A DNA stretch of 64,000 nucleotides, taken from Mucilaginibacter rubeus. Its GTDB lineage: Bacteria > Bacteroidota > Bacteroidia > Sphingobacteriales > Sphingobacteriaceae. The notes below the pieces were generated by a model, which searched no databases, had not been told where the DNA came from, and worked only from the letters and a program-made list of their open reading frames with translations. Position 1 is the first letter of the stretch; every line of letters begins with the position of its first letter. Shown here one piece after another: positions 8,440-17,834 of the stretch. Position numbers and translations under genes: made by a program. The stretch spans positions 434,001 to 498,000 of the forward strand of contig NZ_BMKD01000002.1 of the NCBI RefSeq assembly GCF_014643835.1, read 5' to 3'.

Positions 8440-9987
8440 ATGAAAAAGAACCCGTTTTTACACCTCGGCGTTATCGCTTTGTCCTTATTGAGCTCGGCAT
8501 CCTTCGGGCAAACAGGTACACTTAATATCAGTACCGATTCAAAAACAACCATTAGCAAACACATTTATGGTCAATTTGCCGAACACCTTGGCCGTGGTAT
8601 TTATGGAGGTTTTTGGGTTGATAAAACCCTCCCTGTAAAAAAACAGGACCGCATCAGGCTTGATATTGTTGATGCCCTCAAAAAGATAAAGATCCCTAAC
8701 CTGCGCTGGCCCGGCGGATGCTTTGCCGACGAGTATCACTGGCGCGATGGTATTGGTCCGGCTACCGCGCGCCCACGCATGGTAAATACTAATTGGGGCG
8801 GTGTTACCGAAGATAATAGCTTTGGTACGCATGAGTTTTTGGAACTTTGTGATTTACTGGGTTGTGAACCTTATATTGCCGGTAACGTTGGCAGCGGCAC
8901 GGTTGACGAAATGTCGAAATGGATAGAATATCTTAACTCAAACAGCAGCAGTACGGTAGTACAGGAACGCAAAAAGAATGGGCATCCAGCTCCTTATAAA
9001 GTAACATTTTGGGGCGTAGGTAACGAAAGCTGGGGTTGCGGCGGTAATATGACACCTGAATATTACTCCGACCTTTTTAAACGATATGCTTCATTCGCTA
9101 AAGATTACCCCGGCGCTAAATTAAATAAAATAGCCAGCGGACCGAATGCAGATGATTACCGCTGGACGGAGGTTTGCATGAAAAACATCTCGAGCGGTAT
9201 GATGGCAGGTTTATCGTTGCATTATTATACCATACCAACAGGTAATTGGGGCAAAAAAGGTTCGGCAACTAACTTTGACGAAAAAGAATACTTCAGCACT
9301 ATGGTAAATTGCCTTAAAATGGAGGAACTGGTTACCAAACATTCGGCCATTATGGATAAATATGACCCGGATAAAAAAGTGGCCCTCGTTGTTGACGAAT
9401 GGGGCATCTGGACCGATCCGGAACCCGGCAACTGGGGTGTTCTGTATCAACAAAATAGCTTGCGCGATGCTTTAATAGCAGGCACAACGCTTAATATATT
9501 CAATAACCATAGCGACCGCGTTAGAATGGCTGCACTTGCACAAGCCATCAACGTACTGCAGGCGTTGATATTAACTGATAAAGAAAAAATGGTGCTTACG
9601 CCTACCTATCATGTATTTGATATGTATAAAGTACACCAGGATGCCAAATATCTGCCCATTAAGTTGAGCGTACCTGATTACGAAGTTGACGGCAAAAAAA
9701 TTGAAGCTGTAAATGCATCTGCTTCGCAGGATGCGGCCGGCAAGGTACACATCTCATTAGTTAACCTTGATCCGCACAATACCATTACTATTACAACCAA
9801 CCTAAGCGATATAAAATGGCAAACCGTTAGCGGCCAGGTATTAACTTCGGCTAAATTAACAGATATTAATACATTTAAAGATGCCAACAAAATTCACCTT
9901 AACGCTTTTACCGGCGCTAAAAAAGATGGTGACAAATTGGTAGTAAATCTGCCTGCAAAATCAATCGTAACGCTCGAATTGAAATAA
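8440..9987 (+). CDS. Secreted alpha-L-arabinofuranosidase, GH51
   Basis: A 515-residue enzyme with a signal peptide (cleavage near SASFGQ) and the GH51 TIM barrel. The acid/base Glu is E196 in WGVGNESWG and the nucleophile is E320 in VVDEWGIW; the early LRWPGGCFADEYHW block is typical of the family. The C-terminal 130 residues form the usual beta-sandwich. GH51 enzymes release terminal L-arabinofuranose from arabinan or arabinoxylan. No SusC/D pair or regulator lies next to it, so it is not in a classic polysaccharide utilisation locus. A Rho-independent terminator follows at 10013. Confidence 0.92.
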   Translation: MKKNPFLHLGVIALSLLSSASFGQTGTLNISTDSKTTISKHIYGQFAEHLGRGIYGGFWVDKTLPVKKQDRIRLDIVDALKKIKIPNLRWPGGCFADEYHWRDGIGPATARPRMVNTNWGGVTEDNSFGTHEFLELCDLLGCEPYIAGNVGSGTVDEMSKWIEYLNSNSSSTVVQERKKNGHPAPYKVTFWGVGNESWGCGGNMTPEYYSDLFKRYASFAKDYPGAKLNKIASGPNADDYRWTEVCMKNISSGMMAGLSLHYYTIPTGNWGKKGSATNFDEKEYFSTMVNCLKMEELVTKHSAIMDKYDPDKKVALVVDEWGIWTDPEPGNWGVLYQQNSLRDALIAGTTLNIFNNHSDRVRMAALAQAINVLQALILTDKEKMVLTPTYHVFDMYKVHQDAKYLPIKLSVPDYEVDGKKIEAVNASASQDAAGKVHISLVNLDPHNTITITTNLSDIKWQTVSGQVLTSAKLTDINTFKDANKIHLNAFTGAKKDGDKLVVNLPAKSIVTLELK

Positions 9988-10012
9988 AATCCTTTCCCCT
10001 AAATACAAAAGA

Positions 10013-10047
10013 GGCTGCATCATATACAAATGATGCGGTCTTTTTTT
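10013..10047 (+). terminator. Terminator of the GH51 gene
   Basis: An 11-bp stem with two G-U pairs (GGCTGCATCAT at 10013-10023 with ATGATGCGGTC at 10030-10040), a six-base loop and seven T form an intrinsic terminator 26 bp after the stop codon. Confidence 0.85.
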
Positions 10048-10231
10048 GCATATAAAGCAATTGAACAAACACGGATAACCAACTTATTAGTTTTAAGCTT
10101 TACGTATTCTGCTTTTAACTTTATAATGGCTCACGGTTTTTTCTTAAAGTTTGACGGCAGAGGCTTTTCAGACTAAATGTCAAAACCTTTGAAAGCTTTT
10201 GACGCAGCCCATCATGATCATATAATTAAAT

Positions 10232-10268
10232 CAAAAAAAAATCCACCTGCTATTGCTAACAGGTGGAT
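10232..10268 (-). terminator. Terminator of ppc
   Basis: ATCCACCTG at 10241-10249 pairs with CAGGTGGAT at 10260-10268. Read on the minus strand the stem is followed by a run of about nine T. It lies 28 bp after the ppc stop codon. Between this and the GH51 terminator (10048-10231) I see no gene. Confidence 0.85.
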
Positions 10269-10295
10269 GGGGATATAAATTAAAACAATAAACTC

Positions 10296-12872
10296 TTAAG
10301 CCAAATTGCGCCCGGCATTTACAATACCGTAAACCGTACGGATCACCAGCTTGTTATAAACATCATTAAGCTCAGTATCCTTTTCATAATTGATACATTG
10401 CAGGGCGTAGTGCTGAATGATCACCAACGGTAACACTATTTTTTCGCGAATAGCGATAGAACGGCGCTCAACCGGGTATTCTTCCATCAGTACGGTGCTG
10501 CCGGTTAGTTCAAGAAGCATTTCGCGGGTAAGAATAAACTCATCGCGAAGCATTTTCCAGAAGGTGCCAAATTTTTCATCCTGTTCCAGGTACGCTGTAA
10601 CCCTGAAGTCCGACTTCGACATCGACATCATACAGTTATCCAGCATAGTTTTAAAGAAGCCTGAGGTTTGATAAAGCTCTTTAATCTCGTCCCAACCGCC
10701 AGTTTCTTTAACCTGTTTAAGTGCTGTACCCACACCATAAAAACCGGGGATACTTTGCTTTAACTGGCTCCATGAAGTTACAAAACTGATAGCCCTAAGG
10801 TCTTCCAGTTTCAATTGAGCCCCTGCATTACGTTTAGTTGGGCGGCTGCTGATATTAATCCTCGACAATAATTTCAGCGGACTGAATTTTTCAAGGTATT
10901 CAACAAACAGCGGATGTGCGCGCAGATCGATAAACAGCTTGTAGCTCACGTCGGCCATTTGCTGAATGAGTTCCTTGTGACGGCTATCCAGCAGATCGTT
11001 ACGGTTGGGGTGCAATGCTGAAATAATACCTGCATTGATCAGCTGCTCCATATTAAATTGGGCCGTTTCAACCGAACCATATTGCGAACTAACGGTTTGC
11101 CCTTGTATAGTTAACTGGATATGCTCGTTAGCAATCTCTTTACCCATCGATGCATAGAAACGGTGTGTTTTACCACCACCGCGGGCAGGCGGCCCTCCCC
11201 TGCCATCAAAAAACGCCAGCTGGATGCCGTATTTGCGGGCCATCGCGGTAAGCTCAACTTTAGCTTTATATATTGACCAGTTAGCCATCAGGTAACCGCC
11301 ATCTTTAGTACTGTCGGAGAAACCAAGCATGATTGTTTGCTGGCTCCCCCTGTTTTTTAAATGTTCTGCATAAAACGGATGTGTATACAACTGTTCCATG
11401 ATGCCTGCAGCATGTTCCAGATCGTTCACGGTTTCAAACAGCGGCATAAAATCAATGCTTAAGCTGTCTTTTTTCCACCCGCTCCATAAAAACAGGTTAA
11501 TCAACTGCAAAATATCCGAAGCGCGCTGACAGTTACTGATAATGAAGCGCTGGCACGCCCTTTCACCATTACCCTGTTGAATTTGCTTAACCAACCTGAT
11601 GGTATCCAGTGTATCGTGGATCATAGCATCTTTTTCCTCTTTAGGGCAAACAAAATCGGCCTCTTTAAAAGTGATGCTCTTTATTTTATCTTCTTCACTT
11701 AGTTCCGAATAACCTTCCGCTACGCCTGTGTCAATATTTTGGGTTCCATATTCAAACACCTTACGTAAAATACGGCTGTCCTGCCTGATATCAAGTGTTG
11801 CAAAATAACATCCAAAAAGGCGTACCTTCTGGATCATATCCTCAACAATATTCACAAACAAACCATCGTGATCCCGAAGGATAACTTCTTTTATAGAAAG
11901 CAGCAACTCCAGCAGTTCGCCTTGAAGATCAACCGGGGTTAACTGTTCATTAGCGTTTTTGTAAAACAGCGTTTCCAGTTTAGTCATGGCCCCTTCAACA
12001 CCGCGGAAAGTAATTCGGCGTTTAAGTACCCTGAAATCCCGGTAGTAACACCTGAACAGGCGCTGTCTTAAAAAGCTGGCAACTTCTTTAGTGGTTTGGG
12101 TTGTTACGTTAGGGTTACCATCACGGTCGCCACCCGGCCAAAAACCAAGTTCCAGTATCTGACGGCTTGCGGCGTCGATATCAAACTCCTCTTCCAGTTT
12201 TGACTGGATCCCAGATACGGCATGATAAAATATATTTTCCAGGAACCAGGAAAGGCTGATAGCTTCATCAACCGGCGTTGGCGATGTTTTATTAAAGAAT
12301 GGCGTTTTACCTAATTGCTGCAGCAATACATCAATATTATTGATATCATTGGTTTTTACAGCTTCAATTAAATCCGTCATGATGCCAAGCACCGTACCTG
12401 GATAAAACTGCGTGGGGTGAGCAGTAAGCACCAGGCGTAACGAAAAATCTTTTAATTTGTCACTGATATCCTGCCGGCTTTCATCACTGATGGCTGCATG
12501 CTGCAACAAGCTTTGCAGGGTACCACTGTCATCAAACTTACCTATTTTATTAAATGAGGAATCTTCAATGGCGTCAAATAAAACCACCTGCCGTTCAATG
12601 TACTGAATAAACCTAAACATGCGGTTAATCTGCTCGCGATGATCGATATCCGGTACATACTTTTCAAAAAACGACTCGATAATATCTGTCGGCGAATCAT
12701 GGGTGATAGCGCCTTTCTCACAATGTGAACTGAAAAACGGTAATAAGATCCCTGTATCCTTTACCTGGTAAAACGGAAGTGTTTGAAACAAACTGTTATA
12801 TAACTCAAATCGGGTAACAACCTCGTTATTGAAGGCTGCTTCTCTTTGGCTGAGTTTTAACGTTGGCGACAT
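10296..12872 (-). CDS. ppc: Phosphoenolpyruvate carboxylase
   Basis: An 858-residue protein that carboxylates PEP to oxaloacetate, refilling the TCA cycle. The catalytic His lies in LTAHPTQ (H152), the sugar/phosphate loop in FFDGRGGPPARGGGKTHR, and a third motif in LGFSDSTKDGGYLMANW. Compared with the E. coli enzyme the motifs differ (TAHPTQ for TAHPTE, KDGG for KDAG, C-terminus ending in NAGRNLA rather than RNTG). These changes look like the divergent Bacteroidota form rather than loss of function. The full length and intact Arg/His residues support an active enzyme. Monocistronic, divergent from the FUSC gene. Confidence 0.93.
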   Translation of the reverse strand: MSPTLKLSQREAAFNNEVVTRFELYNSLFQTLPFYQVKDTGILLPFFSSHCEKGAITHDSPTDIIESFFEKYVPDIDHREQINRMFRFIQYIERQVVLFDAIEDSSFNKIGKFDDSGTLQSLLQHAAISDESRQDISDKLKDFSLRLVLTAHPTQFYPGTVLGIMTDLIEAVKTNDINNIDVLLQQLGKTPFFNKTSPTPVDEAISLSWFLENIFYHAVSGIQSKLEEEFDIDAASRQILELGFWPGGDRDGNPNVTTQTTKEVASFLRQRLFRCYYRDFRVLKRRITFRGVEGAMTKLETLFYKNANEQLTPVDLQGELLELLLSIKEVILRDHDGLFVNIVEDMIQKVRLFGCYFATLDIRQDSRILRKVFEYGTQNIDTGVAEGYSELSEEDKIKSITFKEADFVCPKEEKDAMIHDTLDTIRLVKQIQQGNGERACQRFIISNCQRASDILQLINLFLWSGWKKDSLSIDFMPLFETVNDLEHAAGIMEQLYTHPFYAEHLKNRGSQQTIMLGFSDSTKDGGYLMANWSIYKAKVELTAMARKYGIQLAFFDGRGGPPARGGGKTHRFYASMGKEIANEHIQLTIQGQTVSSQYGSVETAQFNMEQLINAGIISALHPNRNDLLDSRHKELIQQMADVSYKLFIDLRAHPLFVEYLEKFSPLKLLSRINISSRPTKRNAGAQLKLEDLRAISFVTSWSQLKQSIPGFYGVGTALKQVKETGGWDEIKELYQTSGFFKTMLDNCMMSMSKSDFRVTAYLEQDEKFGTFWKMLRDEFILTREMLLELTGSTVLMEEYPVERRSIAIREKIVLPLVIIQHYALQCINYEKDTELNDVYNKLVIRTVYGIVNAGRNLA

Positions 12873-13040
12873 AGTAAAAAATTAAATTGAGGTAAAATTG
12901 ATTGGTTTAGCTTTTGGCCTTTTCCGGGGGGTGAATTTACTGATCTTTAATTTAATTTCATCAAAAAGTAAATATTTATTAACACAAATCTTCAATTAAT
13001 GCCATTTTTATCAAAAACAGATACATAAATTAAAATTATG

Positions 13041-13048
13041 TAAATTTG
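13041..13048 (+). promoter_or_regulatory. Possible -7 box for the FUSC gene
   Basis: TAAATTTG matches TAnnTTTG about 99 bp before the ATG at 13147. No clear -33 TTTG is seen at the expected distance, so this is a weak call. Confidence 0.25.
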
Positions 13049-13146
13049 AAACGTCATTTTAGGCCAATAAATTATATTTAATAAAAACAGGCCGAACAAA
13101 CAAAATTGCTTATAATAGTTCTGTTATTTACAAAGCTACTGCTACC

Positions 13147-15303
13147 ATGTCTATAAACATCAGGGAGATAAAAAGTTTCTTTTACAGTCAATATTTTTCT
13201 GATGGGATCCGCATTTGTATAGGCATTTTATTGCCCTCACTGCTCCTAATGCAGTTTGATAAGTTTGATCTGGGCCTCACACTTTCACTGGGCGCATTGT
13301 GTATCTGCGTTATAGATACTCCCGGGCCGGTATCGCACAAGCGTAATGCTATGGCGGCCGGCAACCTATGTTTATTTTTGGTTGCCGCTATTACCGGGTT
13401 TGCTCGGCTCAATGTATTTACCCTTGGCTTCGAGATCACCTTCTTCGCTTTTTTGTTTTCCATGTTTACGGTTTATGGCAACAGGGCAGCATCCGTAGGT
13501 ACTTCATCATTATTGATCATGATCTTTATGATGGATAAGGCATTGACAGCTCCCGAGGTATTGGGTTATAGTGCGACTATCTTAGCAGGCGGTGTTTGGT
13601 ATATGATCTTCAGTTTGTTGTTTTTCGGTATCCGCCCTTACCGCGCGGCGCAGCAGGCCCTTGGCGAAAATGTGACCGATATAGCACGTTTTTTACGCAT
13701 CAAAGCCGATTTTTATTTATCGGATACCGATATCGACGAAAACTACCGCAAGCTGGTTTCCAAACAAATTCAGGTGAGCCAGCACCAGGATGCTGTGCGC
13801 GAACTGCTTTTTAAAAGCCGCATCATGGCCCGCGAATCAACAGCACCAAGCAGGATCCTGGTACTCACCTTTGTGGACCTTGTTGATATTTACGAACAGA
13901 TCATGGCCACGCACTATGATTACAACCACATTCGCGAAAAATTCAAAGACACCGGCGTACTAACCGAAATAGCCCGTATTATCCATAATATGGCCGATGA
14001 GCTTGACGATATAGCCTATATTATATTATCCAACACACGCCGCCGCCATCTTACCGATTTTACAATTGAGTTGGAGAAGCTAAAAGTAAAGATCGACTCC
14101 ATCGGAAAAAACAACCAGGAAACCAGCAATCTGGTGCTTAAAAAGGTGCTGGTAAACCTGCGTTCACTTAGCGAGGGGATCAACAATATTTACAAGTACT
14201 ACAGCTCAAAAGCCGCCGAATCATTAAATGAGCCCAAAGGTGATGTGGAGTATTCGGCTTTTGTTACCCACCAGGATTTTGCACCGCATATTTTTTTCGA
14301 CAACTTTACGCTGGCATCCGGCGCATTCAAACATGCCCTGCGTGTAGCGTTGGTATGTTTGGTAGGCTTTATCACAGCTAAATTGGTTTCATTAGGCCAT
14401 CACAGCTATTGGGTACTGCTTACCATCATTGTAATATTGAAGCCCGGGTTTAGTCTTTCAAAACAGCGTAACTACCAGCGTTTAATAGGCACCATTGGCG
14501 GTGGTGTTATAGGTATAGCCATACTTACCTTTATCCCTAATCTTACTGTGCAGTTTATTTTCCTGGTGATATTTATGATGGGCGCCTACAGTTTTCAACG
14601 GCTTAATTATGTAGTGAGCGTAATTTTCATGACCCCGTATGTGCTTATCCTATTCAAGTTTTTAGGTGTGGGACTGTTAAATGTGGCGCAGGAAAGGATC
14701 ATCGATACTATTATTGGCTCAACCATTGCCCTGGTAGCCAGCTACCTCATTTTCCCAACCTGGGAGTTTGAACAGATCCAGGAAACGCTTCGGGACGTCA
14801 TTGTAGCCAACATCAATTACCTGGTTACCATTGCCGAAAGCATTTCGGGCAAAATGATCAGCATTACAACTTATAAGCTGGCGCGTAAAGAGGTTTATGT
14901 AAAATCGGCCAACCTTTCGGCCGCTTTTGAGCGCATGACATCAGAACCTAAAAGCAAACAGCGTAAAATAAAGGATGTACATAAATTTGTGGTGCTTAAC
15001 CATATCCTTTCATCATACATCGCTACCATTGCATCAGCACAAAGCAAAAAGGAAATCCCGGTTGCACACCCCGAAGCCATGAAGCTCATCAAAAAAAGTA
15101 TAACCGTTTTGAACGATACCGGTCAAAAACTGCATGCTCAAAATATTGAATTTAATATAGGTAAAATCCCCCCTGTTAACCCGGAAGCTCTAAAGCCGGT
15201 AGCCCAGGCCGAAGATGCTTTGTTGAAAGAGCAATTGGGCTTTATCAATAAGATCAGCTACGATATTGCAAAGATTACGGATAGTATATTGCTTGAACCA
15301 TGA
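13147..15303 (+). CDS. FUSC-family (YccS/YhfK-like) inner-membrane protein
   Basis: A 718-residue protein with two membrane bundles: one at about residues 20-170 and one at about 395-535, each followed by a soluble helical domain. This is the layout of the fusaric-acid-resistance/YccS superfamily. The second bundle carries the block SYWVLLTIIVILKPGFSLSKQRNYQR, typical of FUSC. Such proteins are thought to move aromatic acids or other small molecules, often as partners of membrane-fusion proteins, none of which is next to this gene. Substrate unknown. The stop codon lies inside a repeat element (15295-15406). Confidence 0.8.
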   Translation: MSINIREIKSFFYSQYFSDGIRICIGILLPSLLLMQFDKFDLGLTLSLGALCICVIDTPGPVSHKRNAMAAGNLCLFLVAAITGFARLNVFTLGFEITFFAFLFSMFTVYGNRAASVGTSSLLIMIFMMDKALTAPEVLGYSATILAGGVWYMIFSLLFFGIRPYRAAQQALGENVTDIARFLRIKADFYLSDTDIDENYRKLVSKQIQVSQHQDAVRELLFKSRIMARESTAPSRILVLTFVDLVDIYEQIMATHYDYNHIREKFKDTGVLTEIARIIHNMADELDDIAYIILSNTRRRHLTDFTIELEKLKVKIDSIGKNNQETSNLVLKKVLVNLRSLSEGINNIYKYYSSKAAESLNEPKGDVEYSAFVTHQDFAPHIFFDNFTLASGAFKHALRVALVCLVGFITAKLVSLGHHSYWVLLTIIVILKPGFSLSKQRNYQRLIGTIGGGVIGIAILTFIPNLTVQFIFLVIFMMGAYSFQRLNYVVSVIFMTPYVLILFKFLGVGLLNVAQERIIDTIIGSTIALVASYLIFPTWEFEQIQETLRDVIVANINYLVTIAESISGKMISITTYKLARKEVYVKSANLSAAFERMTSEPKSKQRKIKDVHKFVVLNHILSSYIATIASAQSKKEIPVAHPEAMKLIKKSITVLNDTGQKLHAQNIEFNIGKIPPVNPEALKPVAQAEDALLKEQLGFINKISYDIAKITDSILLEP

Positions 15304-15406
15304 TTTAGAGGATTTAGGATTGCCCTGACGCCAGGTAATGTAGGGTAAAGACCTATAATCTCCTCTCTATAGTATCAGAATAATCTTCTAATCCTAAAAA
15401 TCATGG
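15295..15406. repeat. Imperfect inverted repeat overlapping the FUSC stop codon
   Basis: The left arm, GAACCATGATTTAGAGGATT from 15295, and the right arm, ending AATCCTAAAAATCATGG at 15406, are imperfect inverted copies. The TGA stop of the FUSC gene (15301-15303) is part of the left arm. The GAACC-TGATT end and GGATT units match the element at 8238. Confidence 0.6.
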
Positions 15407-15509
15407 CACAGCAATATGTTTAAACCTTTAAATTAAAATATTTCCAAATACAAAAAATACCGGGTTATGGGGATACGTTCATAATGATTTTTCCCTACTT
15501 TAGCCATTG

Positions 15510-16655
15510 ATGATACCTGTTGTTTCAAAATTACCCCAAACCGGAACTACCATATTCACCATTATGTCGGCCCTGGCCAACGAACTGGGTGCAATAAATC
15601 TGTCGCAGGGTTTTCCTGATTATGACTGTTCGCCCGACCTGATTGAGCTTGTAAATAAAGCCATGAAAGAAGGGCATAATCAATACGCGCCCATGGCTGG
15701 TGTCATGGCTTTAAGAGAGCGTATTGCCGAAAAAACCGAAAAGCTTTACGGCGCGGTTTATAACCCCGAAACAGAGATTACCATCACTGCCGGTGGTACA
15801 CAGGCCATTTTTACAGCTATAAGTGCTGTAATTCACCCCAACGATGAGGTGATCATATTCGAGCCGGCTTTTGACTGCTATGCCCCTGCCATAAAACTGA
15901 TGGGCGGCGTTGTAAAATCGCTTGCCCTTGAGCCGCCTAATTACCGCATTGCATGGGACATGGTTAAGCGGTTGATCAACCAAAAAACAAAAATGATCAT
16001 CCTTAACTCGCCTCATAACCCAACGGCAACTATTTTGCATAAGGAAGATATTGACGAGTTGAGCGCATTGGTAAAAAACCAGGATATCCTGATCCTTAGC
16101 GATGAGGTATATGAACACCTGATCTATGATGGCGAAACCCACCACAGCATGGCCCGCTACCCTGATCTGCAGCAGCGCAGCTTCATCGTAGCATCGTTTG
16201 GCAAGCCTTTTCATGCCACTGGCTGGAAGGTGGGCTATTGCATGGCGCCTGCTTATTTGATGAATGAGTTCAGGAAAATCCACCAGTTTTTGGTATTCGC
16301 CGTAAACACTCCTATTCAGTATGCCATCGCCGAGCATTTAAAAAACGAAGAAACTTATCTCGGCCTGGCCGAATTTTTCAAGGAAAAACGCGACTATTTT
16401 AGAAAAGGCCTTGAACAAAGCCGTTTTAAGCTTTTGCCATGTTCAGGATCATACTTTCAGTCAGTAAGTTACCGCTCTATTACCGACGAAAAAGATGCCG
16501 ACTTTTCTATCCGTGTGGCAAAGGAGTTTGGGGTAGCGTCCATACCTGTTTCGGCCTTTTACAGCAAGGGGATTGATCACCATGTGTTAAGGTTTTGTTT
16601 CGCCAAAAGGCAAGAAACTTTAGATAAAGCCGTTGATAGGTTAATTCGAGTTTAA
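15510..16655 (+). CDS. Methionine/glutamine-type aminotransferase (YbdL-like, class I PLP)
   Basis: A fold-type I aminotransferase of 381 residues. The PLP lysine is about K232 in SFGKPFHATGWKVGY; the Asn of NSPHNPTA and the Asp/Tyr of SDEVYEHL are the expected PLP contacts. The start SKLPQTGTTIFTIMSALA is characteristic of YbdL and kynurenine-aminotransferase-like enzymes, which transaminate methionine, glutamine or aromatic amino acids with 2-oxo acids. I chose the ATG at 15510 over the TTG three bases earlier. It is followed, after a repeat-rich spacer, by an omega-amidase gene; these two enzymes form the glutamine transaminase/omega-amidase pathway, also used in methionine salvage. Confidence 0.88.
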   Translation: MIPVVSKLPQTGTTIFTIMSALANELGAINLSQGFPDYDCSPDLIELVNKAMKEGHNQYAPMAGVMALRERIAEKTEKLYGAVYNPETEITITAGGTQAIFTAISAVIHPNDEVIIFEPAFDCYAPAIKLMGGVVKSLALEPPNYRIAWDMVKRLINQKTKMIILNSPHNPTATILHKEDIDELSALVKNQDILILSDEVYEHLIYDGETHHSMARYPDLQQRSFIVASFGKPFHATGWKVGYCMAPAYLMNEFRKIHQFLVFAVNTPIQYAIAEHLKNEETYLGLAEFFKEKRDYFRKGLEQSRFKLLPCSGSYFQSVSYRSITDEKDADFSIRVAKEFGVASIPVSAFYSKGIDHHVLRFCFAKRQETLDKAVDRLIRV

Positions 16656-16667
16656 TTTTTGGTTAAT

Positions 16668-16825
16668 GATCCATAGTTTATGGATAATAGCCAGATCATA
16701 AGTTTGATTTTGGATCATGGTCCATAGTTCATGGATCATAGCCAAATTGTATAAGTTTTATCCGTATGGGTCAACCAATCATCATGCGTTTTTTGCCGTG
16801 ATCCATGATCCATCAACTATGAACC
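16668..16825. repeat. Short direct and inverted repeats between aminotransferase and omega-amidase
   Basis: A unit like GATCCATAGTTTATGGAT followed by ATAGCCA and ATAAGTTT occurs at 16668-16705 and again, slightly changed, at 16719-16758. A third, inverted copy (GATCCATCAACTATGAACC) lies at 16807-16825. Each unit is itself near-palindromic (CCATAG...ATGG). No ORF is supported here; the omega-amidase starts 7 bp later. Confidence 0.6.
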
Positions 16826-16832
16826 AAATATT

Positions 16833-17618
16833 ATGGAGAATCTTAAAATTACTGTTTTTCAAGGCTACCTTTTTTGGGAAAATACCGATAAAAATCTTCA
16901 GAATATTACCCTCAGGTTATCGGGAGGGATCCGCGAAAAAACAGATCTCATCATACTGCCCGAGATGTTCAGTACGGGTTTTACTATGAACGCTGCCGAA
17001 TTGGCTGAGCCTATGAATGGCAAAACCATGCAATGGATGGAAAAAACAGCCAAACAATATGATTGTGTGATAACCGGGACTATTATTATTAAAGAAGGTG
17101 GCAAGTACTACAACCGGTTAATCTGGATGCGTCCTGACGGCAGTTATGAACATTACGACAAACGTCACCTCTTTGCACTTGGCCAGGAACACAATACCTA
17201 CACCGCCGGCACCAAAAAGCTTTTCGTTGAACTTAACGGCTGGAAAATTTGCCCGGTAATCTGTTATGACCTGCGTTTCCCGGTGTGGCTGCGTAATATA
17301 GAAGCTAATCCTTACGATCTGCTCATCGTGGTTGCTAACTGGCCCGAGCGCAGGGCTGCACACTGGCGTACCCTGATACCTGCCCGTGCGGTTGAAAACC
17401 AGTCGTACGTGATAGCAGTTAACCGCGTAGGCCACGATGGAAACGAAATTTACCATAGCGGGGATTCCACCTGTATCGATCCTAACGGTAAGGTAGTTTA
17501 CTATAAACGTGATGAAGAAGACCTTTATACTTTCAGTATCATAGGTGATGAGGTTGAAAAAGTACGCCGTGCACTACCTTTTTTGAAAGATGCGGATGAT
17601 TTTGAAATAAATATCTGA
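16833..17618 (+). CDS. Omega-amidase (YafV-like), nitrilase superfamily
   Basis: A 261-residue carbon-nitrogen hydrolase with the Glu-Lys-Cys triad: E44 in LPEMFSTGF, K110 in YDKRHLF and C144 in PVICYDLRFP. The MNAAELAEPMNGKT region is typical of YafV/omega-amidase, which hydrolyses 2-oxoglutaramate or 2-oxosuccinamate to the dicarboxylic acid and ammonia. It pairs functionally with the upstream aminotransferase, which would produce these oxo-amides. Full length for the family; start ATG at 16833. Confidence 0.88.
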   Translation: MENLKITVFQGYLFWENTDKNLQNITLRLSGGIREKTDLIILPEMFSTGFTMNAAELAEPMNGKTMQWMEKTAKQYDCVITGTIIIKEGGKYYNRLIWMRPDGSYEHYDKRHLFALGQEHNTYTAGTKKLFVELNGWKICPVICYDLRFPVWLRNIEANPYDLLIVVANWPERRAAHWRTLIPARAVENQSYVIAVNRVGHDGNEIYHSGDSTCIDPNGKVVYYKRDEEDLYTFSIIGDEVEKVRRALPFLKDADDFEINI

Positions 17619-17659
17619 AATAACCCTGATTCATGGGATTTGAAGATTTCTTGATTTTA

Positions 17660-17743
17660 TCTGAACCGGAATTTGAAGAATTTATTGAATTGCCAGAATA
17701 TAGAATTCAATAAATTCTTCAATTCGTTTAATTCGAGTTCAGA
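17660..17743. repeat. Inverted repeat with TCTGAAC ends
   Basis: The 19-bp arm TTGAAGAATTTATTGAATT (about 17673-17691) is inverted at 17703-17722, with outer ends TCTGAAC (17660) and GTTCAGA (17737-17743). The right arm holds an extra CGAATTAAA unit. The GAACC-plus-GAATT/GGATT plan resembles the elements at 8238 and 15295. Confidence 0.65.
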
Positions 17744-17834
17744 CAGTTCCCCTTCTTACCATTAGTTTTCTTTCACTTCATACAAAATTCATAACCGTTT
17801 TGAAATTTTGTACTGTAGAATTGAAGAAGGAAAC

